A DNA stretch of 64,000 nt from Promicromonospora sp. AC04 (GTDB lineage Bacteria; Actinomycetota; Actinomycetes; Actinomycetales; Cellulomonadaceae), in the NCBI RefSeq assembly GCF_003058225.1, contig NZ_QBUG01000011.1:186001-250000 (forward strand), given 5' to 3'. Positions 33,345-42,381 of the stretch are shown piece by piece; position 1 is the stretch's first letter, and every line of letters begins with the position of its first letter. The translations under genes and the position numbers were made by a program. The notes beneath the pieces are model-generated. The model ran no database searches, was not told where the DNA came from, and was given only the letters and a program-made list of their open reading frames with translations.

Positions 33345-35240
33345 TCACCAGGTCCAGATCGTGACCTCGCCGCCCTGCTTCAGCTTCTTCCCCGCGGTCG
33401 GCTCGGTCTCCATGACGCCGTCGCCGAACAGCCCCCCGAACCCGCGCACCACCACCGTGTAGCCGGCCTTCTCGAGCAGGTCGGTGGCATCCTCGACGGA
33501 CATCCCCGTGACGTCGGGCACCGTGCCCTCCTTGCCCATGCTCACGACCACCGTGATCGTGCCGCCCTGCTCGGCGCCCTCGCCGCCACCCGGGTCGGTC
33601 CCGATCACCGTCCCGACCGGCGCCTTCTCGTCGAACCGGTCCTCCCGCGCCACGTCAAACCCCTCGGCGGCCAGCGCGTCGGTGGCGTCGCCGATCGCCA
33701 GGCCCGCCACCTCCGGCACGGTCACTGGCGGCGGCCCGTCCGAGACGGTGAGCCGGACGGTCTCGTCGGTCGGGACCCTGGTGCCCTCCCGGACGGAGGC
33801 CCAGATGACCTCCCCGCGCGCGACGTCCGCGGAGTACTCCCGCGAGACCTCGATCTCGGTCAGGCCAACACCCCGCAGGGCCAGCCGCGCCGCCCGCTCG
33901 CGCATGCCGACCAGCCCCGCCGGTACCTCCGCCAGCTTCGGCCCGAGCGAGACCACCAGCTGCACGCGCTGGTCGCGGAGCGCGCGCCGGCCCTCGTCCG
34001 GCTGCGCCGAGATCACCTCGCCCTCCGGCACCGTCGAGCTGTACTCCTGGTCCCTCGACGCGGTCAACCCGGCCCCGGTCAGCGCCTCCTCGGCCTGCTC
34101 CGCGGCGACGCCCACGACGCCGTTGGGCACGACGGCGTAGGCGCCCGGGCCGCGCTCCGTGTACCACCACGCGCTGAACAGGACCGCGACCAGCGCGACG
34201 ACCAGCAGGACCTTGCCGCCGCGCCGGGGCTGCCGTGCGGGCGGCGGCGGCGGGGGCTGCGGCGGCAGCGGCTGGGCCACCCAACCACCGGCCGGCGGCC
34301 GCTCCACCACGGCGGTCCGCGCCGCCTTCACAGCGGCCGACGACGGCGGCGGCGCCGCCTTGGCGGGAATGTCCAGCACCTCGTTCGGGATCTGCCGGAA
34401 CGTGCTCCGCAGCACGTCGAGCGCGACCGCGGCATCGCGCGGGCGCTGGTCCGGATCACGTGCGGTGAGGGCCCGGACCAGGAGGTCCAGCGGGCGACCC
34501 AGGTGGCCGGCGAACGCGCTCACGGGCGGCACGTCGGTGTTGACGTGCGCGAACGCGACCTGGATGGGCCCCTCCCCCTCGTGCGGCAGGCGGCCGGTGA
34601 ACATCTCGAACGCGAGGATCCCCACCGCGTACACGTCCGCGCGCTTGTCGACGTGCCCGGTGGAGATGGTCTCGGGCGCGAGGTAGGCCACCGTGCCCAG
34701 CACGGTGCCCGTCGTCGTGTTCGACACCTCGGAGATGGCGCGGGCCAGGCCGAAGTCCGCCACCTTGGGGCGACCCGTGCCCTCCTCCAGCAGCACGTTC
34801 TCCGGCTTGATGTCGCGGTGCACGATCGCCTTGGCGTGCGCGGCGGCGAGCGCCGACAGCACGACATCAAGGATCGCGAACGACCGGCGCAGCGTGAGGT
34901 CGCCGTCGCGGATGAGCTGGCGCAGGTTGGTGCCCGGCACGTACTCCATGGTCAGGTAGCGCATGTCGCCGTCGGTGCCCTGGTCGTAGACCGCGACGAC
35001 GCCGTGGTGCTGCAGGCCGGCCGCCGAGCGCGCCTCGCGCTCGAAGCGCTCGCGGAAGCTCGCCGCCTGCTCCCCCTCCGCGAGGTGCGGGTGCATCACC
35101 TTGAGGGCGATCTCACGGTTCAGGCGCCTGTCGTGCGCCCGGTACACCGTGGCCATGCCTCCGCGCGCCACGCGCGCGACTATCTCGTACCGCCCGTCGA
35201 CCAGGCGGCCGATGAGGGGGTCTGCCGTCACCTGAGCCAC
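33345..35240 (-). CDS. pknL: Serine/threonine protein kinase with PASTA domains (PknL-like)
   Basis: 631 residues from GTG 35240. Kinase domain about 12-275: glycine loop ARGGMATVYRA, ATP lysine K47 (ALKVM), catalytic HRDIKPEN with D143, and DFG with D162. A Pro-rich juxtamembrane stretch precedes one membrane helix (GGKVLLVVALVAVLFSAWW). Four PASTA domains follow outside the cell and probably sense peptidoglycan or lipid II. The final PASTA (VPDVTGMSVEDATDLLEKAG) is well formed. The divergent neighbour resembles Rv2175c, the PknL substrate, which supports PknL rather than PknB. Confidence 0.9.
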   Translation of the reverse strand: MAQVTADPLIGRLVDGRYEIVARVARGGMATVYRAHDRRLNREIALKVMHPHLAEGEQAASFRERFEREARSAAGLQHHGVVAVYDQGTDGDMRYLTMEYVPGTNLRQLIRDGDLTLRRSFAILDVVLSALAAAHAKAIVHRDIKPENVLLEEGTGRPKVADFGLARAISEVSNTTTGTVLGTVAYLAPETISTGHVDKRADVYAVGILAFEMFTGRLPHEGEGPIQVAFAHVNTDVPPVSAFAGHLGRPLDLLVRALTARDPDQRPRDAAVALDVLRSTFRQIPNEVLDIPAKAAPPPSSAAVKAARTAVVERPPAGGWVAQPLPPQPPPPPPARQPRRGGKVLLVVALVAVLFSAWWYTERGPGAYAVVPNGVVGVAAEQAEEALTGAGLTASRDQEYSSTVPEGEVISAQPDEGRRALRDQRVQLVVSLGPKLAEVPAGLVGMRERAARLALRGVGLTEIEVSREYSADVARGEVIWASVREGTRVPTDETVRLTVSDGPPPVTVPEVAGLAIGDATDALAAEGFDVAREDRFDEKAPVGTVIGTDPGGGEGAEQGGTITVVVSMGKEGTVPDVTGMSVEDATDLLEKAGYTVVVRGFGGLFGDGVMETEPTAGKKLKQGGEVTIWTW

Positions 35241-35247
35241 GGGTGGG

Positions 35248-35253
35248 AGTGTA
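35248..35253 (-). promoter_or_regulatory. -10 box TACACT of the PknL-like gene
   Basis: TACACT on the minus strand is 7 bases from GTG 35240, which decides the start over a GTG nine bases further in. Confidence 0.5.
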
Positions 35254-35346
35254 CGGGTGACCACCGACGCGCTGGGTGAAAGGTGCATAGCGGACGACGG
35301 GCTGTTGCCGGATCGTTGCCGTGTCCCGGTTCCGTGCCCGGTCGCC

Positions 35347-35352
35347 TACGCT
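35347..35352 (+). promoter_or_regulatory. -10 box TACGCT of the Rv2175c-like gene
   Basis: TACGCT, 6 bases before GTG 35359; leaderless. Diverges from the kinase promoter about 95 bp away. Confidence 0.5.
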
Positions 35353-35358
35353 TCTCCC

Positions 35359-35724
35359 GTGACTGATCTTGACACCCTCGTGGGCGAATGGCTGAACCTG
35401 GTCGACCTTGCCGAGATCCTCGACATCGAGGTCGGCAAGGCCCGCGGCATGGTCCGCGACCGGCAGATCGTGGGCATCAAGCGCGGCAACCCCAAGGTCT
35501 TCCAGGTTCCCGCCAGGTTCGTGCTGCCCGACGTCGAGGGCCGCCCCGGCATCATCCCCACCCTGCGCGGCACCGTCATGGTGCTGTCCGACGCCCAGTT
35601 CACCGAGGAGGAGATCCTCGAGTGGCTGTTCACGCCGAACGACGAGCTCGGCGAGCGGCCGGTGGACGCCCTGGTCAACGGCAAGCGCGCCGCCGTCCGC
35701 CGAGTGGCACAGACGCTGCTCTGA
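35359..35724 (+). CDS. Rv2175c-like DNA-binding protein
   Basis: 121 residues. A winged HTH starts WLNLVDLAEILDIEVGKARGMVRDRQIVGIKRGNPKVFQVPARFV. The second half (LRGTVMVLSDAQFTEEEILEWLFTPNDEL) is conserved in Rv2175c and relatives. In M. tuberculosis this protein is phosphorylated by PknL and loses DNA binding; the adjacent divergent kinase makes the same pairing likely here. A Thr near the N-terminus (VTDLDTL) could be the phosphosite, as in the mycobacterial protein. Confidence 0.88.
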   Translation: MTDLDTLVGEWLNLVDLAEILDIEVGKARGMVRDRQIVGIKRGNPKVFQVPARFVLPDVEGRPGIIPTLRGTVMVLSDAQFTEEEILEWLFTPNDELGERPVDALVNGKRAAVRRVAQTLL

Positions 35725-35733
35725 CCAGGCGGG

Positions 35734-37095
35734 TCACCGGCGGAGCATCTCCGCCACCTGGAAGGCCAGCTCCAGCGACTGCTGGTGGTTCAGGCGGGGG
35801 TCGACGAGGGTCTCGTAGCGCAGCGCGAGGCCGGCGTCGGAGATCTCCTCGGCTCCGCCCAGCACCTCGGTGACGTCGTCGCCCGTGAGCTCCATGTGCA
35901 GCCCGCCCGGGACGGTGCCCAGCGACCTGTGCACCTCGAAGAACCCGGCCACCTCGTCGAGCACGTCCGTCAGCCGGCGGGTCTTGTAGCCGCTGTCCGA
36001 GGTGATCGTGTTGCCGTGCATCGGGTCCGTCACCCACGTGACGTTCGCGCCGGACCAGGTCACGGACTCGACGATGGACGGCAGCACGTCCCGGACCCGG
36101 CCGGCGCCCATGCGCGTGATGAACGTGAGGCGGCCGGGCACGTTGTCCGGGTTGAGCCGCTCGGTGAGCGCCAGCGCGTCGTGCGGCGTCGTCGTCGGGC
36201 CCAGCTTCACCCCGATGGGGTTGGCGATCCGGGACATGAAGTCGACGTGGGCGCCGTCGAGCTGACGTGTGCGCTCGCCGATCCACAGGAAGTGCGCGCT
36301 GGTGTCGTAGGCGTTGCCGGTCCGCTGGTCGGTGCGGGTCAGCGCCCTCTCGTAGTCGAGCACCAGGGCCTCGTGGCTCAGGAAGAACTCGACGGAGCGC
36401 AGCGCGTCGAAGTCGGCGCCGCACGCGTGCATGAACCGGATGGCCCGGTCGATCTCGTCCGCCGTCTTCTCGTACCGCGCGTAGGCGGGGTTGCTCATGA
36501 AGCCGCGGTTCCACTCGTGCACCTGCCGCAGGTCGGCGAAACCGCCCTGCGTGAAGGCCCGCACGACGTTGGCCGTCGCCGACGAGATGCGGTAGGCATG
36601 CTCCAGCCGCTCCGGGTCGGGGATCCGGGCCTGCGGCGTGAACGGGAAGCCGTTGATCATGTCGCCGCGGTAGGCGGGCAGCGTCTCGCCGTCGCGCGTC
36701 TCGGTGTCGCTGGAGCGCGGCTTGGCGTACTGGCCGGCCATGCGGCCCATCTTCACCACGGGCGTGCTCGCGCCGTGGGTGAGCACCACCGCCATCTGGA
36801 GGATGGTGCGGATCTTGTTGCGGATGCGGTCGGCGTTCGCCTCGGCGAACGTCTCCGCGCAGTCCCCGCCCTGGAGCAGGAACGCCTCGCCCCGGCCGGC
36901 GGCGGCGAGCCGCTCGGTCAGGGTGTCGGCCTGTGCGGGCACCACGATGGGCGCGGCCTGGGCCAGGCGGCCGGTGGCGGCCGCCAGCGCGGCCGGGTCC
37001 GGCCACGTGGGCTGCTGGCGCGCCTCCAGCGTGCGGTAGTGGTCCAGCCCCGCCGGACCGGCGGCGCGTTCGGCCGGGTCGGCGACGGTGCTCAT
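35734..37095 (-). CDS. aroG: Class II 3-deoxy-7-phosphoheptulonate synthase (AroG)
   Basis: 453 residues from ATG 37095, preceded by GGTGGGG. Joins phosphoenolpyruvate and erythrose 4-phosphate, the entry step of aromatic amino acid synthesis. Class II signature FLLQGGDCAETF with metal ligand C79; other ligand motifs are DPMHGNT (His), GLHMELTGDD (Glu) and TLVDPRLNH (Asp). The N-terminal extension matches the allosteric type found in mycobacteria. Convergent with the Rv2175c-like gene, ending nine bases from it. Downstream of the phosphofructokinase gene by 58 bases, so possibly cotranscribed. Confidence 0.95.
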   Translation of the reverse strand: MSTVADPAERAAGPAGLDHYRTLEARQQPTWPDPAALAAATGRLAQAAPIVVPAQADTLTERLAAAGRGEAFLLQGGDCAETFAEANADRIRNKIRTILQMAVVLTHGASTPVVKMGRMAGQYAKPRSSDTETRDGETLPAYRGDMINGFPFTPQARIPDPERLEHAYRISSATANVVRAFTQGGFADLRQVHEWNRGFMSNPAYARYEKTADEIDRAIRFMHACGADFDALRSVEFFLSHEALVLDYERALTRTDQRTGNAYDTSAHFLWIGERTRQLDGAHVDFMSRIANPIGVKLGPTTTPHDALALTERLNPDNVPGRLTFITRMGAGRVRDVLPSIVESVTWSGANVTWVTDPMHGNTITSDSGYKTRRLTDVLDEVAGFFEVHRSLGTVPGGLHMELTGDDVTEVLGGAEEISDAGLALRYETLVDPRLNHQQSLELAFQVAEMLRR

Positions 37096-37153
37096 CGCCC
37101 CACCGTCCGCGGTGCCGGTGCTACCAGCGATGCCAGTGGTGCCCGCACGGTGC

Positions 37154-38380
37154 TCAGTGCTCCGCGGGAGCGGCCGGCACGAGCGGCTGGCCGATCTCGG
37201 CGAGGATCTGGCCGAACCACTCCTGCGAGACGTCGAACGCCTTGCCGCCGGCGATGCGCGGGAACGCGATGGCCTTGAGCCGGTCACCGTCCTCCTCGTC
37301 GTGGCCGATGACGCCGGACTCGCCGCGCAGCGCGCACTCGACCGCGTAGTCGGTCATCGACTTGATGAGGCGCAGGTCCTCGGAGTTGGCGGCCGCGGCG
37401 CGCGAGAAGTAGCCCGACTTCTGGACCATGACCTTCTCGGCGCCCAGCTTCTCCGCGAACTGCTTGGCGAACCACTGACCAGGGTTGATCGTGTCGAGCT
37501 TCACGTGCCCGAACGGGTCGCGCTCCACGGTCTCGCCCGCCGCCTCGAGCTGGGCCACGATCTCGTGCATGCCCGCACCCTCCGACAGGAAGATGTTGAC
37601 GTTGCCGATCTCGTCCATGACGCCGCGCAGGCGCTTGGCCTCGCCCTCCAGGTCGATCTCGAGCTCGGGCAGGAACACCGCGTGCACGTCCCAGCGCTCG
37701 CGCGACAGGCCCAGGGCCGGTGCCCACTCCTGCTCGTCGAGCCAGCCGCGGTAGGACTGCGCCGTGGCCGCGGTCAGCCAGCCGCAGTGGCGGCCCATGA
37801 CCTCGTGCACGATCAGCATGCGCGGGCCCACGCGGTTCTCGCCGATGACGTTGGCCGCGAACTTCGCACCCTCCTCGGCGGCGGTCCACGCGCCCAGCGA
37901 CTGCTTGATCGGCACCACGTCGTTGTCGATCGTCTTGGGCAGGCCCACGACGGTCAGCTCGTAGCCGTTCTCGTGCAGGTAGGCGGCGAGGTCGGCGGCC
38001 GTCGTGTTGGTGTCGTCACCACCGATGGTGTGCAGCACGTCCACGCCGTCGGCCTTGAGCTGCTCCGCGGCGACGTGCAGCGGGTCCTGACCCTCCTGCA
38101 CGAGGCCGCGCTTGACCGCGTCCTTGACGTTGGTCAGCTTCACGCGCGAGTTGCCGATCGGCGAGCCGCCGAACTTGTGCAGGACGTGAGCCTGCTTGCG
38201 AGCCTCGTCGTCGATCTCGATCTTGTTGCCCGTCAGCAGGCCGTGGTAGCCGTGCAGGTAGGCAATGATCTCGATCTCGGGGTCGAGCTCGGTGTAACGC
38301 TCGATCAGACCGCCGACCGACGACGACAGGCAGGGCGCGAAGCCGCCGGCGGTCAGCAGGGCCACACGACGAACAGCCAT
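37154..38380 (-). CDS. 6-phosphofructokinase, probably pyrophosphate-dependent
   Basis: 408 residues from ATG 38380 (GAGAGGTG site); the ATG at 38398 has none. Phosphorylates fructose 6-phosphate. Two positions decide the phosphoryl donor. G120-G-D-D123-T-N carries Asp where ATP enzymes have Gly, and P148-K149-T-I-D carries Lys where ATP enzymes have Gly. Asp plus Lys is the pyrophosphate pattern, known from Amycolatopsis-type enzymes. The substrate motif EVMGRHCGWL is intact. The reaction would be reversible. Confidence 0.88.
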   Translation of the reverse strand: MAVRRVALLTAGGFAPCLSSSVGGLIERYTELDPEIEIIAYLHGYHGLLTGNKIEIDDEARKQAHVLHKFGGSPIGNSRVKLTNVKDAVKRGLVQEGQDPLHVAAEQLKADGVDVLHTIGGDDTNTTAADLAAYLHENGYELTVVGLPKTIDNDVVPIKQSLGAWTAAEEGAKFAANVIGENRVGPRMLIVHEVMGRHCGWLTAATAQSYRGWLDEQEWAPALGLSRERWDVHAVFLPELEIDLEGEAKRLRGVMDEIGNVNIFLSEGAGMHEIVAQLEAAGETVERDPFGHVKLDTINPGQWFAKQFAEKLGAEKVMVQKSGYFSRAAAANSEDLRLIKSMTDYAVECALRGESGVIGHDEEDGDRLKAIAFPRIAGGKAFDVSQEWFGQILAEIGQPLVPAAPAEH

Positions 38381-38543
38381 CGGAGGAGCACCTCTCATCA
38401 GGGAAATTTCGCGGCGCCACGGCCGGCGATCGCCCGCGTGGCACCCTTCGTCGTCATCCTACTGACGGCCGGCGACACTGCCCGGCACGTCCGGTGAATG
38501 AGCACCCTGTCGGACCGTGCCCGACTCGTGCGAGAATGTCGGC

Positions 38544-38573
38544 GAGCCTCCCGGCGCCTAGTGGCCCGGGAGG
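38544..38573. terminator. Hairpin plus T-rich tail directly upstream of the GNAT gene
   Basis: AGCCTCCCGG and CCGGGAGGCT form a 10-bp stem with an 11-base loop, followed by TTTCTGTT on the plus strand. It has the shape of an intrinsic terminator. It ends about 10 bases before ATG 38583, so it may act as an attenuator for that gene or end a short upstream transcript. Confidence 0.5.
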
Positions 38574-38582
38574 CTTTCTGTT

Positions 38583-39119
38583 ATGACGAACTCTCACGGT
38601 TTCCCCACCGCACGGCTGACGATCCGGCCCACGACACCCGCCGACCGCCCCGTCCTGGAGCGGCTCTGGCTCCTGTTCCGGCACGACATGTCCGAGGTCT
38701 CGGGCGCGCTCCCCGACCCGAGCGGACAGTTCCGGCGCGAACGGCTGGACGCGGCGTTCACCGACCCGGCCTGGCGTGGTGTCCTCGCGCACCTGGAGCC
38801 CGCCGACGGCGCCCCGCCGTCGCCCGTCGGGTTCGCGCTGGTGCGCGGGCTCGACGGCCCGACCCGCGTGCTCAGCTCGTTCTTCGTGGTGCGCGGGGCC
38901 CGGCGGACCGGCGTCGGGCGCGAGCTCGCGGCGCACGTGCTGGCGAGCTTCCCCGGCCGGTGGGAGGTCGCGTTCCAGGACGCCAACCCGCCGGCGGTGC
39001 GCTTCTGGCGGGCGGTGGCCACGGACGCCGTCGGGCAGGCGTGGACCGAGGAGCACCGCGCCGTGCCGGGGCTGCCGGACGTGCCGCCGGACACCTGGAT
39101 CACGCTCACGACTGAGTAA
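38583..39119 (+). CDS. GNAT-family N-acetyltransferase
   Basis: 178 residues, one GNAT fold. Motif A lies in FFVVRGARRTGVGRELAAHVL (about 100-120; acetyl-CoA loop R-R-T-G-V-G), and the later AVRFWRAVATDAVG is the typical fourth-motif helix. Substrate unknown. The start codon follows a hairpin with no ribosome site and overlaps the stop of a 16-codon upstream frame (38536-38586), so translation may depend on that leader. Confidence 0.82.
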   Translation: MTNSHGFPTARLTIRPTTPADRPVLERLWLLFRHDMSEVSGALPDPSGQFRRERLDAAFTDPAWRGVLAHLEPADGAPPSPVGFALVRGLDGPTRVLSSFFVVRGARRTGVGRELAAHVLASFPGRWEVAFQDANPPAVRFWRAVATDAVGQAWTEEHRAVPGLPDVPPDTWITLTTE

Positions 39120-39183
39120 CAGGGGCAAGGCGCGACCGCTCAGCCGAACGAGATCGGTCAGGTGCACCCGGTCCGGACATGAG

Positions 39184-39243
39184 ATCGGTCGGTTGCCTTG
39201 AGATCGGTCCGCCGTTGGACCGATCTCAAGGCAACCGACCGAT
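39184..39243. terminator. Perfect 27-bp hairpin, family A, between convergent genes
   Basis: Arms 39184-39210 and 39217-39243 pair perfectly around GCCGTT. The arm is ATCGGTCGGTTGC, CTT, then GAGATCGGTCC. Except for the three middle bases it matches the hairpin at 20365-20422. Degenerate half-copies (CAACCGACCGA) follow on the right up to about 39300. Confidence 0.75.
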
Positions 39244-39323
39244 GTCACACCACCTCACCCAGCAACCGACCGAAGTCGGAGCCCCGCCAACCGACCGAAC
39301 CTGGAGCCCCGCCGGCCGACGGC

Positions 39324-41156
39324 TCAGCCGATGAGGTGCAGGCTCTCCTTGTTCTTGTCCGCGTACAGGCGCTCGACGTCGGCGTCGAAGTCCTTCAGGA
39401 ACACCGCCCGCTTCACGCTCTGCTTCGGCGTGAGGTACCCGTTCTCGATCGTCAGGTCGCCCGCCAGCACGGTGTACTTGCGGATCGACTCGGCCTTCGA
39501 GACCGCCTTGTTGGCGCGCTGCACCGCGCCGTCCAGGGCCGCCAGGACGTCCGGGTCCTTCCTGGCCTCGTCCACGGACAGCGCGGGCTTGCCGTGCATC
39601 TTCAGCCAGCCGGGCAGGCCCTCGGCGTCGAGCGTGATGAGCGCCCCGATGAACGGCTTGTTGTCGCCGACGACGACGCACTGGCTGACCAGCGCGTGCG
39701 CCCGGATGCGGTCCTCGAGGTTCGACGGCGCCACGTTCTTGCCGCCCGCCGTGACGATGATCTCCTTCTTGCGGCCGGTGATCGTGAGGAACCCGTCGCC
39801 GTCCAGCACGCCCAGGTCGCCGGTGCGGAACCAGCCGTCCTCGGTGAACGACTCCGCCGTGGCGGCCTCGTTCTTGTGGTACGCCCGGAAGATGTGGTGA
39901 CCCTTGAGCAGGATCTCGCCGTCCTCCGCGATCTTGGCGGCGCAGCCCGGAAGCTGCAGGCCGACCGAGCCGATCTTCGTCGCCGTCGGGCGGTTCACGC
40001 TGGTCGGGGCCGTGGACTCCGTGAGGCCGTAGCCCTCGAGCACCTTCAGGCCCAGGCCGCGGTAGAAGTGGCCGAGGCGCTCGCCGAGCGGCCCGCCGCC
40101 CGACACCGCGAACTCCGCCTGGCCGCCCAGCTTGGCGCGCAGCTTGGAGAACACCAGCGCGCTGGCGACCGCATGCTGCAGCCGCAGGCCCAGCCCCGGG
40201 CCCGACGGCGTGTCCAGCGCCCGCGACCACGCGATACCCGTCGCCGTGGCCCAGTGGAAGATCTTCGCCTTGCCGCCGGCGGCCGCCGTCTGCTCGGCAG
40301 TGTTGTAGACCTTCTCGAACACCCGCGGCACCGCGAGGATGAAGGTGGGCTTGAACTCGCCCAGGCCGTCGACCAGCGTCGACGTGTCGCCCCAGTGCCC
40401 GGTGACGACGCCGCCCGCCACCGCGAGCACGTGGATGTACCGCGCGAACACGTGCGCCATCGGGATGAACAGGAGGGTGCGTCCGCCGTCCTTGGCGAAC
40501 ACCTCCGGCACGGCCTCGACGGCGTTGACGGCGAGCGACGCGAAGTTGCGGTGCGTCAGCTCGGCGCCCTTGGGGCGACCGGTGGTGCCCGAGGTGTAGA
40601 TGATCGTGGCGAGGTCGTCGAGGTCCGCGAGGGCCCGACGGCGGGTGATCTCGGCGTCGGGCACGTCCACGCCGCTGGCCGCCACCGCGTCCAGCGCGCC
40701 GGCGTCGATGACGAGCACCTCGGCCACGAGCGGGGTGTTGTCGCGCACCTCGTCGACGGTGGCGGCGTTGGCGGCGCTCTCGGCGAAGACCAGCTTCACC
40801 TCGGCGTCGGACAGGATCCACTCGACCTGCTCGGCCGAGGACGTCTCGTAGACCGGGACGGGCACCGCGCCGGCGGCCCAGACCGCGAAGTCCAGCACCG
40901 CCCACTCGTACCGGGTACGGGACATGATGCCGACCTTGTCGCCGGGCTCGATCCCGCGGGCCACGAGGCCCTTCGCCACAGCGACCACCTGGGCGTCGAA
41001 CTCGCCGGCCGAGACGACCCGCCAGGGCTCGCCCTTGCCTGCGGGAACCTCCATCATCGGCTTGTCGGCACCCTTGCCGACCCGCTCAGCGAGCACGTCG
41101 TTGAGATTGGAGGTGGGGGGCAGCTCGATGAGGATCGGGCTGAAGATCTCGTCCAT
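39324..41156 (-). CDS. Long-chain fatty acid-CoA ligase (FadD15-like AMP-binding enzyme)
   Basis: 610 residues from ATG 41156 (GGAG site). Activates fatty acids to acyl-AMP and then acyl-CoA. The P-loop is TIIYTSGTTGRPKGAELTH; later motifs are EGYGLTES, WFRTGDLG and ITGRKKEIIVTAGGKNVAP with the catalytic Lys region near the end. N-terminal part PPTSNLNDVLAERV suits the FadD15 group. The 964-residue frame that runs on upstream is antisense to the glucokinase and is rejected. Divergent from the glucokinase gene. Confidence 0.92.
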   Translation of the reverse strand: MDEIFSPILIELPPTSNLNDVLAERVGKGADKPMMEVPAGKGEPWRVVSAGEFDAQVVAVAKGLVARGIEPGDKVGIMSRTRYEWAVLDFAVWAAGAVPVPVYETSSAEQVEWILSDAEVKLVFAESAANAATVDEVRDNTPLVAEVLVIDAGALDAVAASGVDVPDAEITRRRALADLDDLATIIYTSGTTGRPKGAELTHRNFASLAVNAVEAVPEVFAKDGGRTLLFIPMAHVFARYIHVLAVAGGVVTGHWGDTSTLVDGLGEFKPTFILAVPRVFEKVYNTAEQTAAAGGKAKIFHWATATGIAWSRALDTPSGPGLGLRLQHAVASALVFSKLRAKLGGQAEFAVSGGGPLGERLGHFYRGLGLKVLEGYGLTESTAPTSVNRPTATKIGSVGLQLPGCAAKIAEDGEILLKGHHIFRAYHKNEAATAESFTEDGWFRTGDLGVLDGDGFLTITGRKKEIIVTAGGKNVAPSNLEDRIRAHALVSQCVVVGDNKPFIGALITLDAEGLPGWLKMHGKPALSVDEARKDPDVLAALDGAVQRANKAVSKAESIRKYTVLAGDLTIENGYLTPKQSVKRAVFLKDFDADVERLYADKNKESLHLIG

Positions 41157-41321
41157 TCTGACTCCAGTGGCAGTACTGACCGTGCCTGCAAAGATACCGG
41201 GAAACGGACGCCGCGTGTTGCATCCCGCGCGGTCGCTACCCTGGGTGTGCGCACCTGCTCGGTGCAACCTCCCCTTCGACGGTCCGCGTGACCGTCGCGC
41301 AACGAGAGAACGTGAGGACGA

Positions 41322-42266
41322 ATGCACGCCATCGGGGTCGACATCGGCGGCACCAAGATCGCTGTGGGAGTCGTCGACGAGGAGGGCAAGATCCTCGCCC
41401 AGGTGCGCCGGGAGACGGACGCCGACGACGTCGCGCACATCGACAAGGCCATCGCGGACGCGTGCAACGAGCTCGTCAAGGAGCACGAGGTGGGCGCGAT
41501 CGGCCTGGCCGCCGCCGGCTTCGTCAGCCCGGACCGGACTTCGGTGAACTTCGCCCCCAACATCGCCTGGCGCGAGTACCCGCTGGCCGCGAAGGTGGCC
41601 GAGCTCGTCGAGTCCGACGTACCCATCGTGGTGGAGAACGACGCCAACGCCGCGGGCTGGGCCGAGTTCCGGTTCGGCGCGGGCCGCGAGGCCACCGACA
41701 TGCTGATGCTCACGGTCGGCACCGGCCTGGGCGGCGCCGTCATCTCCGAGCGGGAGCTCGTGCGCGGCAAGTGGGGCATGGCCGCCGAGGTCGGGCACAT
41801 GCGCGTCGTGCCCGAGGGGCACTACTGCGGCTGCGGCCACGAGGGCTGCTGGGAGCAGTACGCGTCGGGCAGCGCTCTGGAGCGCGACGCCCAGCACGCC
41901 GCCGTCGCCCGGGTGGACCAAGCCGGCCGCCTGCTGGAGCTCGCCGGCGGCGACCCGGAGAAGATCCGGGGCAAGATGGTGACCGAGGCCGCCCAGGAGG
42001 GCGACGAGCTGTCGATCGAGCTGCTCGCGACCCTCGGCCGCTGGATCGGCGAGGGCTCCGCGTCGGTCGCGGCCCTGCTCGACCCCGAGCTCATCGTCAT
42101 CGGCGGCGGCGTCGGCGCGGCCGGCGACCTGCTGCTCGGCCCGGTGCGCCGCGGCTTCGAGGCCCAGCTGTCCGCGATGGGCCACCGGCCCGTGGCAAAG
42201 ATCGAGCTGGCCGAGCACGGCAACGAGGCGGGCATCGTGGGCGCGGCGGACCTGGCCCGGCGCTAG
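41322..42266 (+). CDS. ROK-family glucokinase
   Basis: 314 residues; GTGAGGA precedes ATG 41322. Phosphorylates glucose. The ATP motif is GVDIGGTKIAVGVVD, the sugar/catalytic segment is VENDANAAGWAE, and the ROK zinc motif is HYCGCGHEGCWEQYASG (His plus three Cys). Length and motifs match the actinobacterial GlkA type used in central metabolism and in glucose repression. Ends in a family B hairpin. Confidence 0.92.
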   Translation: MHAIGVDIGGTKIAVGVVDEEGKILAQVRRETDADDVAHIDKAIADACNELVKEHEVGAIGLAAAGFVSPDRTSVNFAPNIAWREYPLAAKVAELVESDVPIVVENDANAAGWAEFRFGAGREATDMLMLTVGTGLGGAVISERELVRGKWGMAAEVGHMRVVPEGHYCGCGHEGCWEQYASGSALERDAQHAAVARVDQAGRLLELAGGDPEKIRGKMVTEAAQEGDELSIELLATLGRWIGEGSASVAALLDPELIVIGGGVGAAGDLLLGPVRRGFEAQLSAMGHRPVAKIELAEHGNEAGIVGAADLARR

Positions 42267-42291
42267 CCCGCCGCCGGCCCAGGCCTGTCAG

Positions 42292-42339
42292 ACGTGTCGG
42301 ACGCTCAGATCACTCGGGTGAACTGAACGTCCGACACGT
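42292..42339. terminator. 22-bp hairpin, family B, between convergent genes
   Basis: The left arm begins ACGTGTCGGACGCTCAG and pairs with the right arm over 22 bp with two mismatches, loop TCGG. The arm closely resembles that of 51283-51330. Serves the glucokinase gene and probably the opposing gene at 42382. Confidence 0.7.
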
Positions 42340-42381
42340 ATGGGGCTCGGACGAGCCTTGGTCCTGCGGTTCCGCTCCGGG

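Noticed and set aside
41157-42218. N-terminal extension of the acyl-CoA synthetase to 964 residues
   Set aside because: The added part is antisense to the glucokinase and the AMP-binding family starts at ATG 41156, which has a ribosome site.
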